Shown piece by piece: positions 38,410 to 47,175 of a stretch of DNA of 64,000 nucleotides (position 1 is the first letter of the stretch; each line of letters begins with the position of its first letter). Under the pieces are notes generated by a model. That model saw only the letters and a program-made list of their open reading frames with translations. It did not search any database and was not told the DNA's origin. The stretch is from Roseovarius nubinhibens ISM. Its GTDB lineage: Bacteria > Pseudomonadota > Alphaproteobacteria > Rhodobacterales > Rhodobacteraceae. The position numbers were made by a program, and so were the translations under genes. The DNA lies in the NCBI RefSeq assembly GCF_000152625.1, contig NZ_CH724156.1, forward strand, positions 1,310,966-1,374,965, given 5' to 3'.

Positions 38410-39231
38410 ATGACCACGCCTCCCCAGCTGACCGACCGCCAGGCCCTATGCCGCAACCGCGCCCGCGCCGCCCGCGCCCCGGCGCTGTTCCTGCATGAAA
38501 CCGCCCGCGACGAGATCCATGATCGGCTGGCGATCGTTAATAAAGAATTTACCAAACCCGCCATTGTCACCGGGATGCCGGATTTCTGGGCCGATGTGCT
38601 GCCCGGCGCCACGCTGGTCGAGGATGCCGAGACGCTCGCGCTCGATCCCGGCGCGCATGATCTGGTGATCCATGCCATGGCGCTGCATTGGGCCAATGAC
38701 CCGGTGGGACAGCTCATCCAATGCCGCCGGGCGCTGGCCCCCGATGGGCTCTTTCTCGGCGTGCTCTTCGGCGGCGAGACCCTGCATGAACTGCGCGCTG
38801 CGCTGGCCCAGGCCGAAAGCGATATGCGCGGCGGGCTCTCGGCCCGCGTCGCGCCCATGGCCGAGATCCGCGACCTCGGCGCGCTGATGCAGCGGGCGGG
38901 CTATGCGCTCCCCGTCGCCGACAGCGTGCCGCTCACCGCCGCCTATCGCTCGGCCCGCCACCTGATGCAGGATCTGCGCGCCATGGGTGAGACAAATGCG
39001 CTCACATCACGGCCCCGGCGCTTTGCCCGACGTGACGTCATGGCCCGCGCCGAGACGCTTTATGCCAATAACTTCCCCCATGGCGAGGACCGACTCCAAG
39101 CCACGTTTGACCTTATTTTCCTCACCGGCTGGGCCCCCGACCCGTCGCAGCCACAGCCCCTGCGCCCCGGCTCTGCCACAGCCAGCCTCGCCGCGGCGCT
39201 CGGCACCGAGGAAACCAAGCTCAAAGATTGA
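38410..39231 (+). CDS. NDUFAF5/BioC-like methyltransferase-fold protein lacking SAM motif I
   Basis: A 273-aa protein. From residue about 85 it follows the NDUFAF5 family closely: HDLVIHAMALHWANDPVG, ALAPDGLFLGVLFGGETLHE, LMQDLRAMGETNA and the C-terminal RPGSATASLAAALG. In the family the first strand has a glycine-rich SAM motif (DLGCGRG type); here that place reads KPAIVTGMPDFWADVL. NDUFAF5 assists complex I assembly by hydroxylation; the exact role here is unknown. A rare AT-rich codon run lies at 38536-38553. Confidence 0.8.
   Translation: MTTPPQLTDRQALCRNRARAARAPALFLHETARDEIHDRLAIVNKEFTKPAIVTGMPDFWADVLPGATLVEDAETLALDPGAHDLVIHAMALHWANDPVGQLIQCRRALAPDGLFLGVLFGGETLHELRAALAQAESDMRGGLSARVAPMAEIRDLGALMQRAGYALPVADSVPLTAAYRSARHLMQDLRAMGETNALTSRPRRFARRDVMARAETLYANNFPHGEDRLQATFDLIFLTGWAPDPSQPQPLRPGSATASLAAALGTEETKLKD
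38537..38551 (-). promoter_or_regulatory. Near-CtrA box inside the NDUFAF5-like gene, facing comF
   Basis: TTAA-N7-TTTA, one mismatch from the CtrA consensus, within the codons GTT AAT AAA GAA TTT ACC. It is about 145 nt upstream of the comF start on the opposite strand. Functional status is inferred. Confidence 0.3.
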
Positions 39232-39284
39232 CGCCCCGGCCCCACCCCCTATCTGGGGCCTGATGACCGCGAGAAAGATGTGAC

Positions 39285-40340
39285 ATGACGCTCGACGCCC
39301 AACGCCCCGACCACGCCCCCAGCGACCACCCGGCCCTGCGCCATGGCCGCACCGGCATCCTGCTGGCCAATCTCGGCACCCCCGATGGCACCGATTACTG
39401 GTCCATGCGCCGCTACCTGAGCGAATTTCTCTCGGACAAGCGCGTCATCGACTATCCGAAATGGAAATGGCAGCCGATCCTGCAGGGCATCATCCTGACA
39501 AAGCGACCCTTTGCCAGCGGAAAAGCCTATAAATCCATCTGGAACGAAGAGCGGGATGAAAGCCCGCTGATGACCATCACCCGCGATCAGACCGACGCCA
39601 TCCGCGCCGCGCTCACCGCCGATTACGGCGATCAGGTCATGGTTGATTTCTGCATGCGCTACGGCAACCCCTCGACCGCCTCCAAGGTCCGCGAGATGGT
39701 GGCGGCGGGCTGCACTCGCATCCTCTTCTTCCCGCTCTACCCGCACTATGCCGGGGCCACCTCGGCCACCGCCAATGATCAGTTCTTCCGCGCCCTGATG
39801 GAAGAGACCTGGCAGCCCACCGCCCGCGTGGTCGAACCCTATTTCGAGAATCCCGCCTATATCGACGCGCTCGCGCAATCCGTCGAAAAGGCCTATTCAG
39901 AGACTGATACGCCGCCCGAAATGCTCGTCGTCTCCTACCACGGCATGCCCCAGCGCTACCTGACTCAGGGCGACCCCTATCATTGCCAATGTCAGAAAAC
40001 GACGCGGCTCCTGCGCGAACGTCTGGGCTGGGATAAGGACCGGATCACCACCACCTTCCAATCGGTCTTCGGCCCCGAGGAATGGCTGCGCCCCTACACC
40101 GTCGAAGAGGTCGCCCGCCTCGCGCGGGACGAGGGCAAGACGCGCATCGCCGTGATCGCCCCGGCCTTTTCCGCCGATTGCATCGAAACGCTCGAAGAGA
40201 TCAACGAAGAGATCCGCGAGAGCTTTGAAGAGGCCGGCGGCGAGAGCTTCACCTATATCCCCTGCCTCAACGACACGCCCGATCACGTCGCAGCCCTCAC
40301 CGCGATCATCCGCGAAAACCTGGGCGGCTGGGTCGCCTGA
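39285..40340 (+). CDS. hemH: Ferrochelatase
   Basis: A 351-aa enzyme that inserts Fe2+ into protoporphyrin IX, the last step of haem synthesis. GILLANLGTPDGTDYWS starts the domain. The catalytic His is in LVVSYHGMPQRYL, and the later active-site acidic run is IETLEEINEEI. It stands after the NDUFAF5-like gene by about 50 nt and ends before a bidirectional terminator. Confidence 0.96.
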   Translation: MTLDAQRPDHAPSDHPALRHGRTGILLANLGTPDGTDYWSMRRYLSEFLSDKRVIDYPKWKWQPILQGIILTKRPFASGKAYKSIWNEERDESPLMTITRDQTDAIRAALTADYGDQVMVDFCMRYGNPSTASKVREMVAAGCTRILFFPLYPHYAGATSATANDQFFRALMEETWQPTARVVEPYFENPAYIDALAQSVEKAYSETDTPPEMLVVSYHGMPQRYLTQGDPYHCQCQKTTRLLRERLGWDKDRITTTFQSVFGPEEWLRPYTVEEVARLARDEGKTRIAVIAPAFSADCIETLEEINEEIRESFEEAGGESFTYIPCLNDTPDHVAALTAIIRENLGGWVA

Positions 40341-40367
40341 TCGCCTAAGGCCTTGGCCCAAAACGAA

Positions 40368-40396
40368 AAAAGGCGGTGGAAACTCCACCGCCTTTT
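40368..40396. terminator. Bidirectional terminator between hemH and a small convergent gene
   Basis: A 13-bp stem (40368-40380 with 40384-40396) with A-rich and T-rich ends on each side and a 3-nt loop. It can stop hemH on the plus strand and the 62-aa gene on the minus strand. Confidence 0.85.
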
Positions 40397-40417
40397 CCCT
40401 GTCCTGTGAGGGACGTA

Positions 40418-40606
40418 TTAGTCTGCAGCGATAACCGCGGCCACAACGGCCAGCAGCAGCAGCGGAACCCAAACGCCAGCAGCCGACGAGCTTGCAGCGG
40501 TTTCTTCAACGATGACGGGGGCTTCCATCACGGGCTCGGACAGGTTGCCGGCCGAAGCGGTGGTGGCAGCAGCAGCGAAAGCAACGGCGAGTGCGAGTTT
40601 TTTCAT
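40418..40606 (-). CDS. Small exported membrane protein, 62 aa, unknown function
   Basis: Residues 1-19 are a signal peptide (MKKLALAVAFAAAATTASA, cut before GNLSEP). A 20-residue acidic, Ser-rich middle (EAPVIVEETAASSSAAG) leads to one C-terminal membrane segment (VWVPLLLLAVVAAVIAAD). It is convergent with hemH across the terminator, and related genomes of the group show such a small gene in this place. No motif gives a function. Confidence 0.65.
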   Translation of the reverse strand: MKKLALAVAFAAAATTASAGNLSEPVMEAPVIVEETAASSSAAGVWVPLLLLAVVAAVIAAD

Positions 40607-40746
40607 GGTCTTCTCCAGTATTGGCCGGGCGCCATTTTCCTGAGACGTCCGGCAAAATGACTTATCTCGTGACCGCCGAATAATCAGCTAACCCGTTCGC
40701 TTGCAAACACGATTTTCATCTCCGCCACACAATCCACACGGGATTG

Positions 40747-41346
40747 TCAAATTAGCAACACTTGCGTACCAACTTTGGTCATCCCGTAGAGCTGTGCGAT
40801 ATGCTGGTTGTACAGCCCGATACAGCCGTTCGACGACCGCCGCCCGATCTTGCGCGTATCATGGGTGCCGTGGATCCGGTAATAGGTCCAGCTGAGATAG
40901 AGCGCATGGGTGCCAAGCGGGTTGTCCGGCCCCGGCCCCACATAACTCGGCCAATCCGGGTTCCGCTCGAGCATCGAGGGCGTCGGACGCCATTCCGGCC
41001 CTTCCACCTTGCGCACGACGCTGGTCCGGCCCCGCCGGGTGAGCTCTTCACTCATCGGCACGCTCGACGGAAAGAGGAAATACTCGCCCGACTCGGTCCA
41101 GAAATGCAGCGCCCGCGAATCGATATCGACCAGCACCGCGCCATTGTTCAGATTCGAGAAATAGGGCTGCCAGTCCAGCGACCGAAAGGCAGAGACATTG
41201 CGCCGCACTTTGCTCGAAATGTCTTGTTCCATCTCGATTGTCGAGGCGCTGTTGAGATCCTGGGCCATGGCCGGCGCGCCAACACAGGCGGCGGCACCCA
41301 TCAGGAAATGACGTCTGTTCAGGGGGCTTTTCACAGTCATGGACAT
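40747..41346 (-). CDS. L,D-transpeptidase (YkuD), Tat-type signal
   Basis: A 199-aa cell-wall enzyme. The YkuD motif is complete, with His159 in RIHGTHDTR and the nucleophile Cys175 in SSNGCIGLYN. The N-terminus carries a twin-arginine-like signal (LNRRHFLMGAAACVGAPAMA), so it may be exported folded. L,D-transpeptidases make 3-3 peptidoglycan crosslinks or attach proteins to the wall. It is divergent from the CAP gene. Confidence 0.9.
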   Translation of the reverse strand: MSMTVKSPLNRRHFLMGAAACVGAPAMAQDLNSASTIEMEQDISSKVRRNVSAFRSLDWQPYFSNLNNGAVLVDIDSRALHFWTESGEYFLFPSSVPMSEELTRRGRTSVVRKVEGPEWRPTPSMLERNPDWPSYVGPGPDNPLGTHALYLSWTYYRIHGTHDTRKIGRRSSNGCIGLYNQHIAQLYGMTKVGTQVLLI

Positions 41347-41385
41347 ACCTTGTCTCCAGTTATCCTCGTCAAAGCTACAGCTGAC

Positions 41386-41414
41386 TATATATGGCGCGAA
41401 TGCCGCAGTGACAA
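41386..41414 (-). promoter_or_regulatory. Sigma-70-like promoter of the L,D-transpeptidase gene
   Basis: On the minus strand, TTGTCA (41414-41409), 17 nt, TATATA (41391-41386); the start codon is about 40 nt further on. Confidence 0.4.
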
Positions 41415-41519
41415 ATCAAACCAATGTGCACTGACGGTCCTCCGCCGATGCGGGTTTGATATGCCACAGGATATTCACTAGAGAGGGTCGGTGTTCAAAA
41501 TTTGATCTGGTAGGGCAAC

Positions 41520-42032
41520 ATGACACGACTTCTGGCTATCTTGGCAACCGCATTGCTGACGCTCAGCGCATGTGCTCCCGCACCTGTGTCGACAATCGGC
41601 CCCGATGGCAAACCTCTCCCGCAGGTCTATCGCATCCGCAATGCCGATACCTCGCGCATTCAGTACCGGATGCTCGACTCGGTCAACGCTCTGCGCGAGG
41701 CCAAAGGTGCCGCCCCGGTGGCGCTCAACGCTCAGCTCACCGCCGCCGCCGCCACCCATGCCCGCGACATGAGCGTGCAAAACCGCCCCTGGCATTTCGG
41801 CTCCGACGGCTCCTCGCCGATCGACCGGGTGCGCCGCGTCGGCTACACCGGCGAACTGGTGGGCGAAGCGATCTCGGAAACCTACGAGACAGAGCTCGAA
41901 ACCCTCGCCGCCTGGATGGAAGAAGAAGGCTCGCGCCGCGTGATCCTCGATCCCGCCGCCCGCGAGCTGGGCTTTTCCTGGCTGCAGGAAGACAATGGCA
42001 AGATCTGGTGGACCCTCGTCATGGGCCGCTAA
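41520..42032 (+). CDS. CAP (SCP/PR-1) domain lipoprotein
   Basis: A 170-aa lipoprotein with lipobox LSAC and lipidated Cys18. The CAP domain contains ALREAKGAAPVALNAQLTAA, then AATHARDMSVQNRPWHFGSDGS with the typical metal-site histidines, and ends ARELGFSWLQEDNGKIWWTL. Bacterial CAP proteins are linked to surface or spore layers but their function is poorly known. It lies between two L,D-transpeptidase genes, suggesting cell-envelope work. Confidence 0.88.
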   Translation: MTRLLAILATALLTLSACAPAPVSTIGPDGKPLPQVYRIRNADTSRIQYRMLDSVNALREAKGAAPVALNAQLTAAAATHARDMSVQNRPWHFGSDGSSPIDRVRRVGYTGELVGEAISETYETELETLAAWMEEEGSRRVILDPAARELGFSWLQEDNGKIWWTLVMGR

Positions 42033-42055
42033 GGCCCACGCCATCTCGATCTTGC

Positions 42056-42078
42056 GGATGGGCCACGACGGCCCATCC
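42056..42078. terminator. Hairpin between the CAP and second transpeptidase genes
   Basis: A 9-bp stem (42056-42064 with 42070-42078) and 5-nt loop in the gap of two convergent genes. No strong U-run on either side. Confidence 0.5.
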
Positions 42079-42101
42079 CACTCTCTCAAAAACCGATCGG
42101 C

Positions 42102-42599
42102 TTAGGGCGTGATGGTGATCGGCGTGCCGTTCTTCACCATCGCATAGATATCCTCGATCTCGCGGTCCTTGACCGAGATACAGCCCGCCGTCCAATCCGG
42201 GCCATTGCCCTTTTTCTTGGTGTTGGGCCGGCCATGGATAAAGATATCGCCGCCCGGCGTCTTGCCCTGCGCCAGCGCATAGGCCCGGTCCCGCATGTTC
42301 GGATAATCGAGCCCGATCGACAGGTGGAAATCGCTGTTCGGATTGCGCCGGTCGATCACATAGCGGCCTTCCGGCGTCTTGCCATCGCCCTGAAACTGCT
42401 TGTGCCCCTCGGGCGCAAAGCCAAGATCGATGTCATAGGCCTTGAGCACCTGGTTGTGATGCAGCAGATACATCCGCCGCGCCCCCTTGTTCACGAGAAC
42501 ATGGGTCACCTCCGGGCCGTTATAGGTTTTGAATTTGGAACTACACCCCGAGAGCGCAACCGCGCCGATCAGGGCCACCATCAACATCAGGTATCTCAT
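42102..42599 (-). CDS. L,D-transpeptidase family lipoprotein (YkuD)
   Basis: A 165-aa lipoprotein with lipobox ALSGC (Cys19). The YkuD core is seen in DIFIHGRPNTKKKGNG (His122) and WTAGCISVKDREIEDIY (Cys140). KTPEGRYVIDRRNPNS is the typical pre-catalytic strand. It acts at the peptidoglycan from the outer or inner membrane face. It converges on the CAP gene. Confidence 0.9.
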   Translation of the reverse strand: MRYLMLMVALIGAVALSGCSSKFKTYNGPEVTHVLVNKGARRMYLLHHNQVLKAYDIDLGFAPEGHKQFQGDGKTPEGRYVIDRRNPNSDFHLSIGLDYPNMRDRAYALAQGKTPGGDIFIHGRPNTKKKGNGPDWTAGCISVKDREIEDIYAMVKNGTPITITP

Positions 42600-42707
42600 T
42601 TACACTGCCCCACTGGTCTTATGCCTGTTGCCGCAAATTAACGCATCTCGGCGCCTCGCAACAGGGGGGACATGCGCAGAGCCGTTAAAAATCTGGCGAA
42701 TGCGCCC

Positions 42708-43940
42708 CTACGACGCCTCCGGCCGCGCAAAGCTGGTGACAAGCTCGACATGCGATGACCAGCGGAACTGATCCACCACCCGGACCGGCCCCATCTCATA
42801 GCCCGCCGCCAAGAGATGCCGCGCATCGCGGGCAAAGCTCGCCGGGCTACAGGACACATAGGCGATCCGCGCCACATCGCTCTGGGCGAGCTCGCGCACC
42901 TGCGCCTCTGCCCCCGCCCGTGGCGGATCGAGACAGACGCCGTCATACTCCCGCAGTTCCTCGGCCCGAAGCGGATCACGAAACAGGTCGCGCACCTCCG
43001 CCGTCATCGTCCGAAGCCCCTGCACATTGCGCCACCCCGCCTGCAGCGCGTCGATCATGTCCCGCGCCCCTTCGACCGCATGAACCTGCGCCGTCTCGGC
43101 CAGCGGAAAGCTGAACGTGCCACAACCGGCGAACAGATCGACCACCTTCCCGGCCCCGGCCAGCGCCGCGCGCACATCCGCGACAAGCGCCGCCTCGCCC
43201 TCGCGCGTCGCCTGCAAGAACGCCCCCGGCGGCGGCACCACCTGCGCCCGGCCAAAGCTCTGCGCCGGCGGCAGCTCTTGGCAGACCACATCGCCCTCAT
43301 GGCTGAGCCGCGCCAGCTTTTGCCGCCGCGCCACATCGCCCAGCGCCGCCCGCAGCGGCCCATCCAAGGGCTTAGCGCCGCGCAGATCCACATCGAGCCC
43401 CGCCGCCGTCACCGTGCAGGCAATCGAAATCTCGCCCTTGCGGCTGCCCGCCACTTCGGCCAGCTCCGCCGCCAGCGCGGTGCCGCGCAACAGATCGGGA
43501 TGCAGCAGCTTGCAATCGGGAATGTCGATGATCGCGTCCGAGGCGCGGGCGTGAAACCCGGCCATCGCGCCCTTTTTCGTGCGCCGCGCCGAAATCGTCG
43601 CGCGGCGACGGCTCTGCGCCGGGCTCACATGTATCGGCAGATAGCTGGCCTCGATCCCCTGCGCCCTGAGCGCCGCCTCGACGATCCCCTGTTTCCACTC
43701 GGCCACGAAATCATCGCTGGCATGTTGCACCGCACAGCCGCCGCAGGATTTGAAATGACGGCAGGGCGGCCGCACCCGGGTGTCGCTCGGCGTCTCGATC
43801 CGCACATCGCAGATCCGCTGCCCCTCGAGCCGCCCGGTGACCACCTCGCCCGGCAGGGTCATCGGCGCAAAGACCGGCCCTTCGGCCACGCCATCCCCAT
43901 GATGACCCAACCGCTCGATGACCCAGCTTTCAGCGCTCAC
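42708..43940 (-). CDS. Class I SAM-dependent RNA (uracil-5-)-methyltransferase, RlmD/TrmA family
   Basis: A 410-aa enzyme started by GTG at 43940, which overlaps the cca stop (GTGA). The iron-sulfur cluster cysteines are in CRHFKSCGGCAVQH and later IPDCKLL. SAM motif I is VDLFAGCGTFSFPLA and the catalytic cysteine lies in YVSCSPASFARD. This is the RumA/RlmD type acting on rRNA uracil, though tRNA as substrate is not excluded. Closely coupled to cca. Confidence 0.88.
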   Translation of the reverse strand: MSAESWVIERLGHHGDGVAEGPVFAPMTLPGEVVTGRLEGQRICDVRIETPSDTRVRPPCRHFKSCGGCAVQHASDDFVAEWKQGIVEAALRAQGIEASYLPIHVSPAQSRRRATISARRTKKGAMAGFHARASDAIIDIPDCKLLHPDLLRGTALAAELAEVAGSRKGEISIACTVTAAGLDVDLRGAKPLDGPLRAALGDVARRQKLARLSHEGDVVCQELPPAQSFGRAQVVPPPGAFLQATREGEAALVADVRAALAGAGKVVDLFAGCGTFSFPLAETAQVHAVEGARDMIDALQAGWRNVQGLRTMTAEVRDLFRDPLRAEELREYDGVCLDPPRAGAEAQVRELAQSDVARIAYVSCSPASFARDARHLLAAGYEMGPVRVVDQFRWSSHVELVTSFARPEAS

Positions 43941-45073
43941 AGCAAATCCTCTTTCGTCTTGGTGAAACCGGAGGCGATCCAACGGGCCTCGATCTCTTTC
44001 AACTTCGCCCCCAGCGCCGCGCCCTCATACTCGGGCATCAGATCCCGCGCCGTGACCGGACAGCGCGCCCCGGCGCCGCGCCGGATCTGCGCTGGCCAAT
44101 CCTCGGGCTGCGGCAGCCCCAGCGCCATCCGCAACAGCACGATATCGCGCGCCGCTTCGGCCCCGTGCCGATAGCCGAGAGTGGCCGGATCGTCCACCGC
44201 CGCGATGCCGTCGCGATACCGACGCAATACCGACGTCTCGTTTTTGCTCAATCGCAGCCGGTCTTCCACCTCTTCGCCGCCAATCAGCGCCAGCCGCCGC
44301 ATCGCCTCCGGCGGTGCACCGGCATGGGTCTCGAGCGCCACCAGAACCGGCACCGCGCTCACATCCGCCCCCGGCAAGACCCGCATCAACACCCCGCACT
44401 GCGCCATCGCCGCAAGGCTCATCGACGGCTCCGGCGCCGCCAGAAGCTTGCGCATCTCGGCCCCCACCCGCTCCCGCGCGAGCCGCTCCAACCCGTCGAG
44501 ATGTTCGGCAATCGCTGCCAGCGCCTCAGGGTCCAGACCGTCCCGGCCATAGATCGCGTTGAACCTGAAAAACCTGAGGATTCGCAGGTAATCCTCCTCG
44601 ATCCGCCGCCCCGCATCCTCGATGAATCGCACCCGCCCAGCCCGCGCATCCGCGACCCCATCCACCGGGTCGATCACCGTCCCGTCACCTTGGGCATAGA
44701 GCGCATTCATGGTGAAATCGCGCCGCCGCGCATCCTCTGCGAGATCGTCGGTAAAGGCCACTTTCGCGTGCCGCCCATCCGCTTCTTCATCGCGCCGAAA
44801 GGTGGTGATCTCAAACGGCTCCTCGCCGCTCACCACCGTCACCGTCCCATGGTCGAGCCCCGTCGGCACCGCCCGTAGCCCCGCCGCCTCCGCCAGCGCC
44901 ATCACCCTCTTGGGCCGCGCATCCGTGGCAATATCCATATCCGTGACCGGCAGCCCCATCACCGCATTGCGCACCGCCCCACCTACGATGAGCCCGCGAT
45001 GCCCGGCCGCTTCCAGCATCGCCAACACCGCCCTGAGCGGCGCCGCATCGAGCCAATCGCCCTCAATCCTCAT
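43937..45073 (-). CDS. cca: CCA tRNA nucleotidyltransferase
   Basis: A 378-aa enzyme that adds CCA to tRNA 3' ends. The nucleotidyltransferase block GLIVGGAVRNAVMGLPVTDMD carries the catalytic Asp pair (cited VGGAVRNAVMG and VTDMDIATDA), and the RNA-recognition run DDLAEDARRRDFTMNALY is complete. No HD phosphohydrolase domain is present, as expected for this group. The start MRIEGDWLD at 45073 overlaps the preceding NUDIX gene by 11 nt. Confidence 0.95.
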   Translation of the reverse strand: MRIEGDWLDAAPLRAVLAMLEAAGHRGLIVGGAVRNAVMGLPVTDMDIATDARPKRVMALAEAAGLRAVPTGLDHGTVTVVSGEEPFEITTFRRDEEADGRHAKVAFTDDLAEDARRRDFTMNALYAQGDGTVIDPVDGVADARAGRVRFIEDAGRRIEEDYLRILRFFRFNAIYGRDGLDPEALAAIAEHLDGLERLARERVGAEMRKLLAAPEPSMSLAAMAQCGVLMRVLPGADVSAVPVLVALETHAGAPPEAMRRLALIGGEEVEDRLRLSKNETSVLRRYRDGIAAVDDPATLGYRHGAEAARDIVLLRMALGLPQPEDWPAQIRRGAGARCPVTARDLMPEYEGAALGAKLKEIEARWIASGFTKTKEDLL

Positions 45074-45686
45074 CGGCCACCGCCTCGGCCAATTGCCGCA
45101 GGAACCGCGCCGTCGCCCCCCAGATATAATAGGGCCCAAAGGGCGCCACGTAATAGCGCCGCCGCATCCCCCGCCAGCGCCGCGCCTCGATGCGATAGCG
45201 CCCCAGATCGAGCACATGATCGAGCGGCACTTCAAAGACTTCCGCCACCTCACCGGCTTCCGGCACCGGGGTAAACACATCCCGCACCCGCGCCACAACC
45301 GGCGTCACCGTGAAGGATGTCACCGTCTCATGCGCCGGCAATTGCCCCAACACCTCGGCATTGCGCGGGTCGAGCCCGATCTCCTCATGCGCCTCGCGCA
45401 GCGCGGCCGCCACGACATCGGCATCGCCCTCATCCTGCTTGCCGCCGGGACAGGCAATCTGACCCGGGTGATGGCGCATCGCCGACGAACGTTTGGTGAG
45501 AATGACCCGCGCCCCCTCGGGCCGCAGGAGAATGGGCACAAGCACCCCCGCCGGACGCAACCGCCGCCCCTCGGGCAGCACCACATCCGGGTTCAGATCG
45601 AAATCCGACGACGGCCGCATCGGCCGCGCAAGGGCGCGGATCACCCGATCCAGCGCCCCCTCCTGCAGGTCAATCGTCATTGCCAT
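45063..45686 (-). CDS. CoA pyrophosphatase-like NUDIX hydrolase (NudL family)
   Basis: A 207-aa hydrolase. The UPF0035 signature is LTKRSSAMRHHPGQIACPGG, directly before the NUDIX box (GGKQDEGDADVVAAALREAH, EEIGL). This family splits CoA and related compounds to phosphopantetheine and ADP. It overlaps hslO by 17 nt upstream and cca by 11 nt downstream, giving an hslO-nudL-cca-RNA methylase operon. Confidence 0.9.
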   Translation of the reverse strand: MAMTIDLQEGALDRVIRALARPMRPSSDFDLNPDVVLPEGRRLRPAGVLVPILLRPEGARVILTKRSSAMRHHPGQIACPGGKQDEGDADVVAAALREAHEEIGLDPRNAEVLGQLPAHETVTSFTVTPVVARVRDVFTPVPEAGEVAEVFEVPLDHVLDLGRYRIEARRWRGMRRRYYVAPFGPYYIWGATARFLRQLAEAVADED

Positions 45687-46656
45687 CCGCTTCGAACCCG
45701 AGCGTCGCCGGATCGAGATCGTAATGCCGCCCGCAGAACTGGCAATCCGCGGTGACGCGCCCCTCTTCCGTGGTCATATGCGCGATGTCGCGGGCCGAAT
45801 AGATCGACAGGCTCTGGCGCACACGGTCCTCGGAACAGGTACAGCCAAACCGCACCGGCTGCGTGTCGAAAATCCGCGGCTGCTCTTCGTGGAACAGCCG
45901 ATAGAGCAGCTCGCTCGGCGCCACCGACGGCCCGATGAGCTCGAGCTCTTCGGCGGTGTCGAGCAACACATTCGCCCGACCCCAATTCTCGCCATCCTCG
46001 CCCTCGACCAGATCGGCGGCCTGCAACAGCCCACCCTCGCCGCTGCCGCCGCCTTTGGCATGGGGCGACGCCTTGGGCATATGCTGGAGCATGATGCCGC
46101 CCGCGCGCCAATGCTCGGCCGACCCCGCCTCGGTCGACTGACCAAAGCTGAGCTTGAACCGCGTCGGCAATTGCTCGGACTGCGCGAAATAGGCCTCGGC
46201 ACAGCTGGTGAGACTATCGCCCGCGATCGGCGTGATCCCCTGATAGGGGGTCGTGCCCTCGCCCTGATCGATCATGATGGCGAAATACCCCTCGCCGAGC
46301 TGCGCAAACGGCACCTCATCAGTAAGCCGATCGCCGTCGAAGGAGGCATAGGCGCGGATGCGCGCCGGCTCGCCCTCTTCGGTGGGCGCATAGTAATCGG
46401 TGGCGATCATCCGCACCGCGCCCTTGGTCTGCACCTGAAGCTGCAGCTTCCAGCGCAGGCTGATCGTCTGGCCGATCAACGCGGTCAAGAGCGCCATCTC
46501 GGCGATGAGCGCCTCGACCTGGGCCGGGTAATTGTGCTGTTGCAGAATGCCTTCCAACACGCCGTCAAGGCGCGCGACGCGTCCGCGAACATCGCAATTG
46601 TCCAATTGAAAGGGCAGGACCGTGTCGTCCCAGGCGATTTTCTGTGCAAGTGTCAT
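45670..46656 (-). CDS. hslO: Redox-regulated chaperone Hsp33
   Basis: A 328-aa holdase switched on by oxidation and heat. The start MTLAQKIAWDD at 46656 has AGGA eight nt upstream. The C-terminal zinc site is Cys272-x-Cys274 and Cys305-x-x-Cys308 (CTCSEDR and CQFCG), whose oxidation exposes the substrate-binding surface. It heads the operon with nudL and cca and is divergent from a NUDIX gene. Confidence 0.94.
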   Translation of the reverse strand: MTLAQKIAWDDTVLPFQLDNCDVRGRVARLDGVLEGILQQHNYPAQVEALIAEMALLTALIGQTISLRWKLQLQVQTKGAVRMIATDYYAPTEEGEPARIRAYASFDGDRLTDEVPFAQLGEGYFAIMIDQGEGTTPYQGITPIAGDSLTSCAEAYFAQSEQLPTRFKLSFGQSTEAGSAEHWRAGGIMLQHMPKASPHAKGGGSGEGGLLQAADLVEGEDGENWGRANVLLDTAEELELIGPSVAPSELLYRLFHEEQPRIFDTQPVRFGCTCSEDRVRQSLSIYSARDIAHMTTEEGRVTADCQFCGRHYDLDPATLGFEADGNDD

Positions 46657-46740
46657 GGGGTTTCCTATTGGGCCTGGAATTGGCATATCGCGTCTAGATA
46701 GGAAGGGGCAAGCAATGCTCCAAGGGAAAGGTGGCAATTC

Positions 46741-47175
46741 ATGCGGCGGGTCGGCGAAGCGGTACATCCTGACATCACCTATAAACTGCGCCCCGGCGCC
46801 TATGCGATTCTGCCCCATGGCAGTGGCGTGCTGCTGACCCATCAGGACCGGCCCGAGCCGGAATTGCAGCTCCCCGGCGGCGGCATCGACCCCGGCGAAT
46901 CGCCCCTGCAGGCGCTGCACCGCGAGGTCTTCGAGGAAACCGGCTGGCGCATCGCCGCGCCGCGCCGCCTCGGCGCCTATCGCCGCTTTGTCTATATGCC
47001 GGAATATGATCTCTGGGCCGAAAAAATCTGCACCATCTACGAGGCCCGCCCCGTGCGCCGCCTCGCCGATCCGGGCGAGCCGGGCCATACGCCCATCTTC
47101 ACCGACTGGCAGACCGCGATGACCGAGGTCGCCAGCATCGGCGACCGCATGTTCGTGCAGGATTATTGCCGCTGA
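46741..47175 (+). CDS. NUDIX hydrolase
   Basis: A 144-aa protein with the NUDIX box GGGIDPGESPLQALHREVFE followed by ETGW. The pre-box run ELQLPGGG and the GAYRRFVYMPEYDLWAEK middle do not identify a substrate. Its start has AAAGG about nine nt upstream. It is divergent from hslO. Confidence 0.86.
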   Translation: MRRVGEAVHPDITYKLRPGAYAILPHGSGVLLTHQDRPEPELQLPGGGIDPGESPLQALHREVFEETGWRIAAPRRLGAYRRFVYMPEYDLWAEKICTIYEARPVRRLADPGEPGHTPIFTDWQTAMTEVASIGDRMFVQDYCR

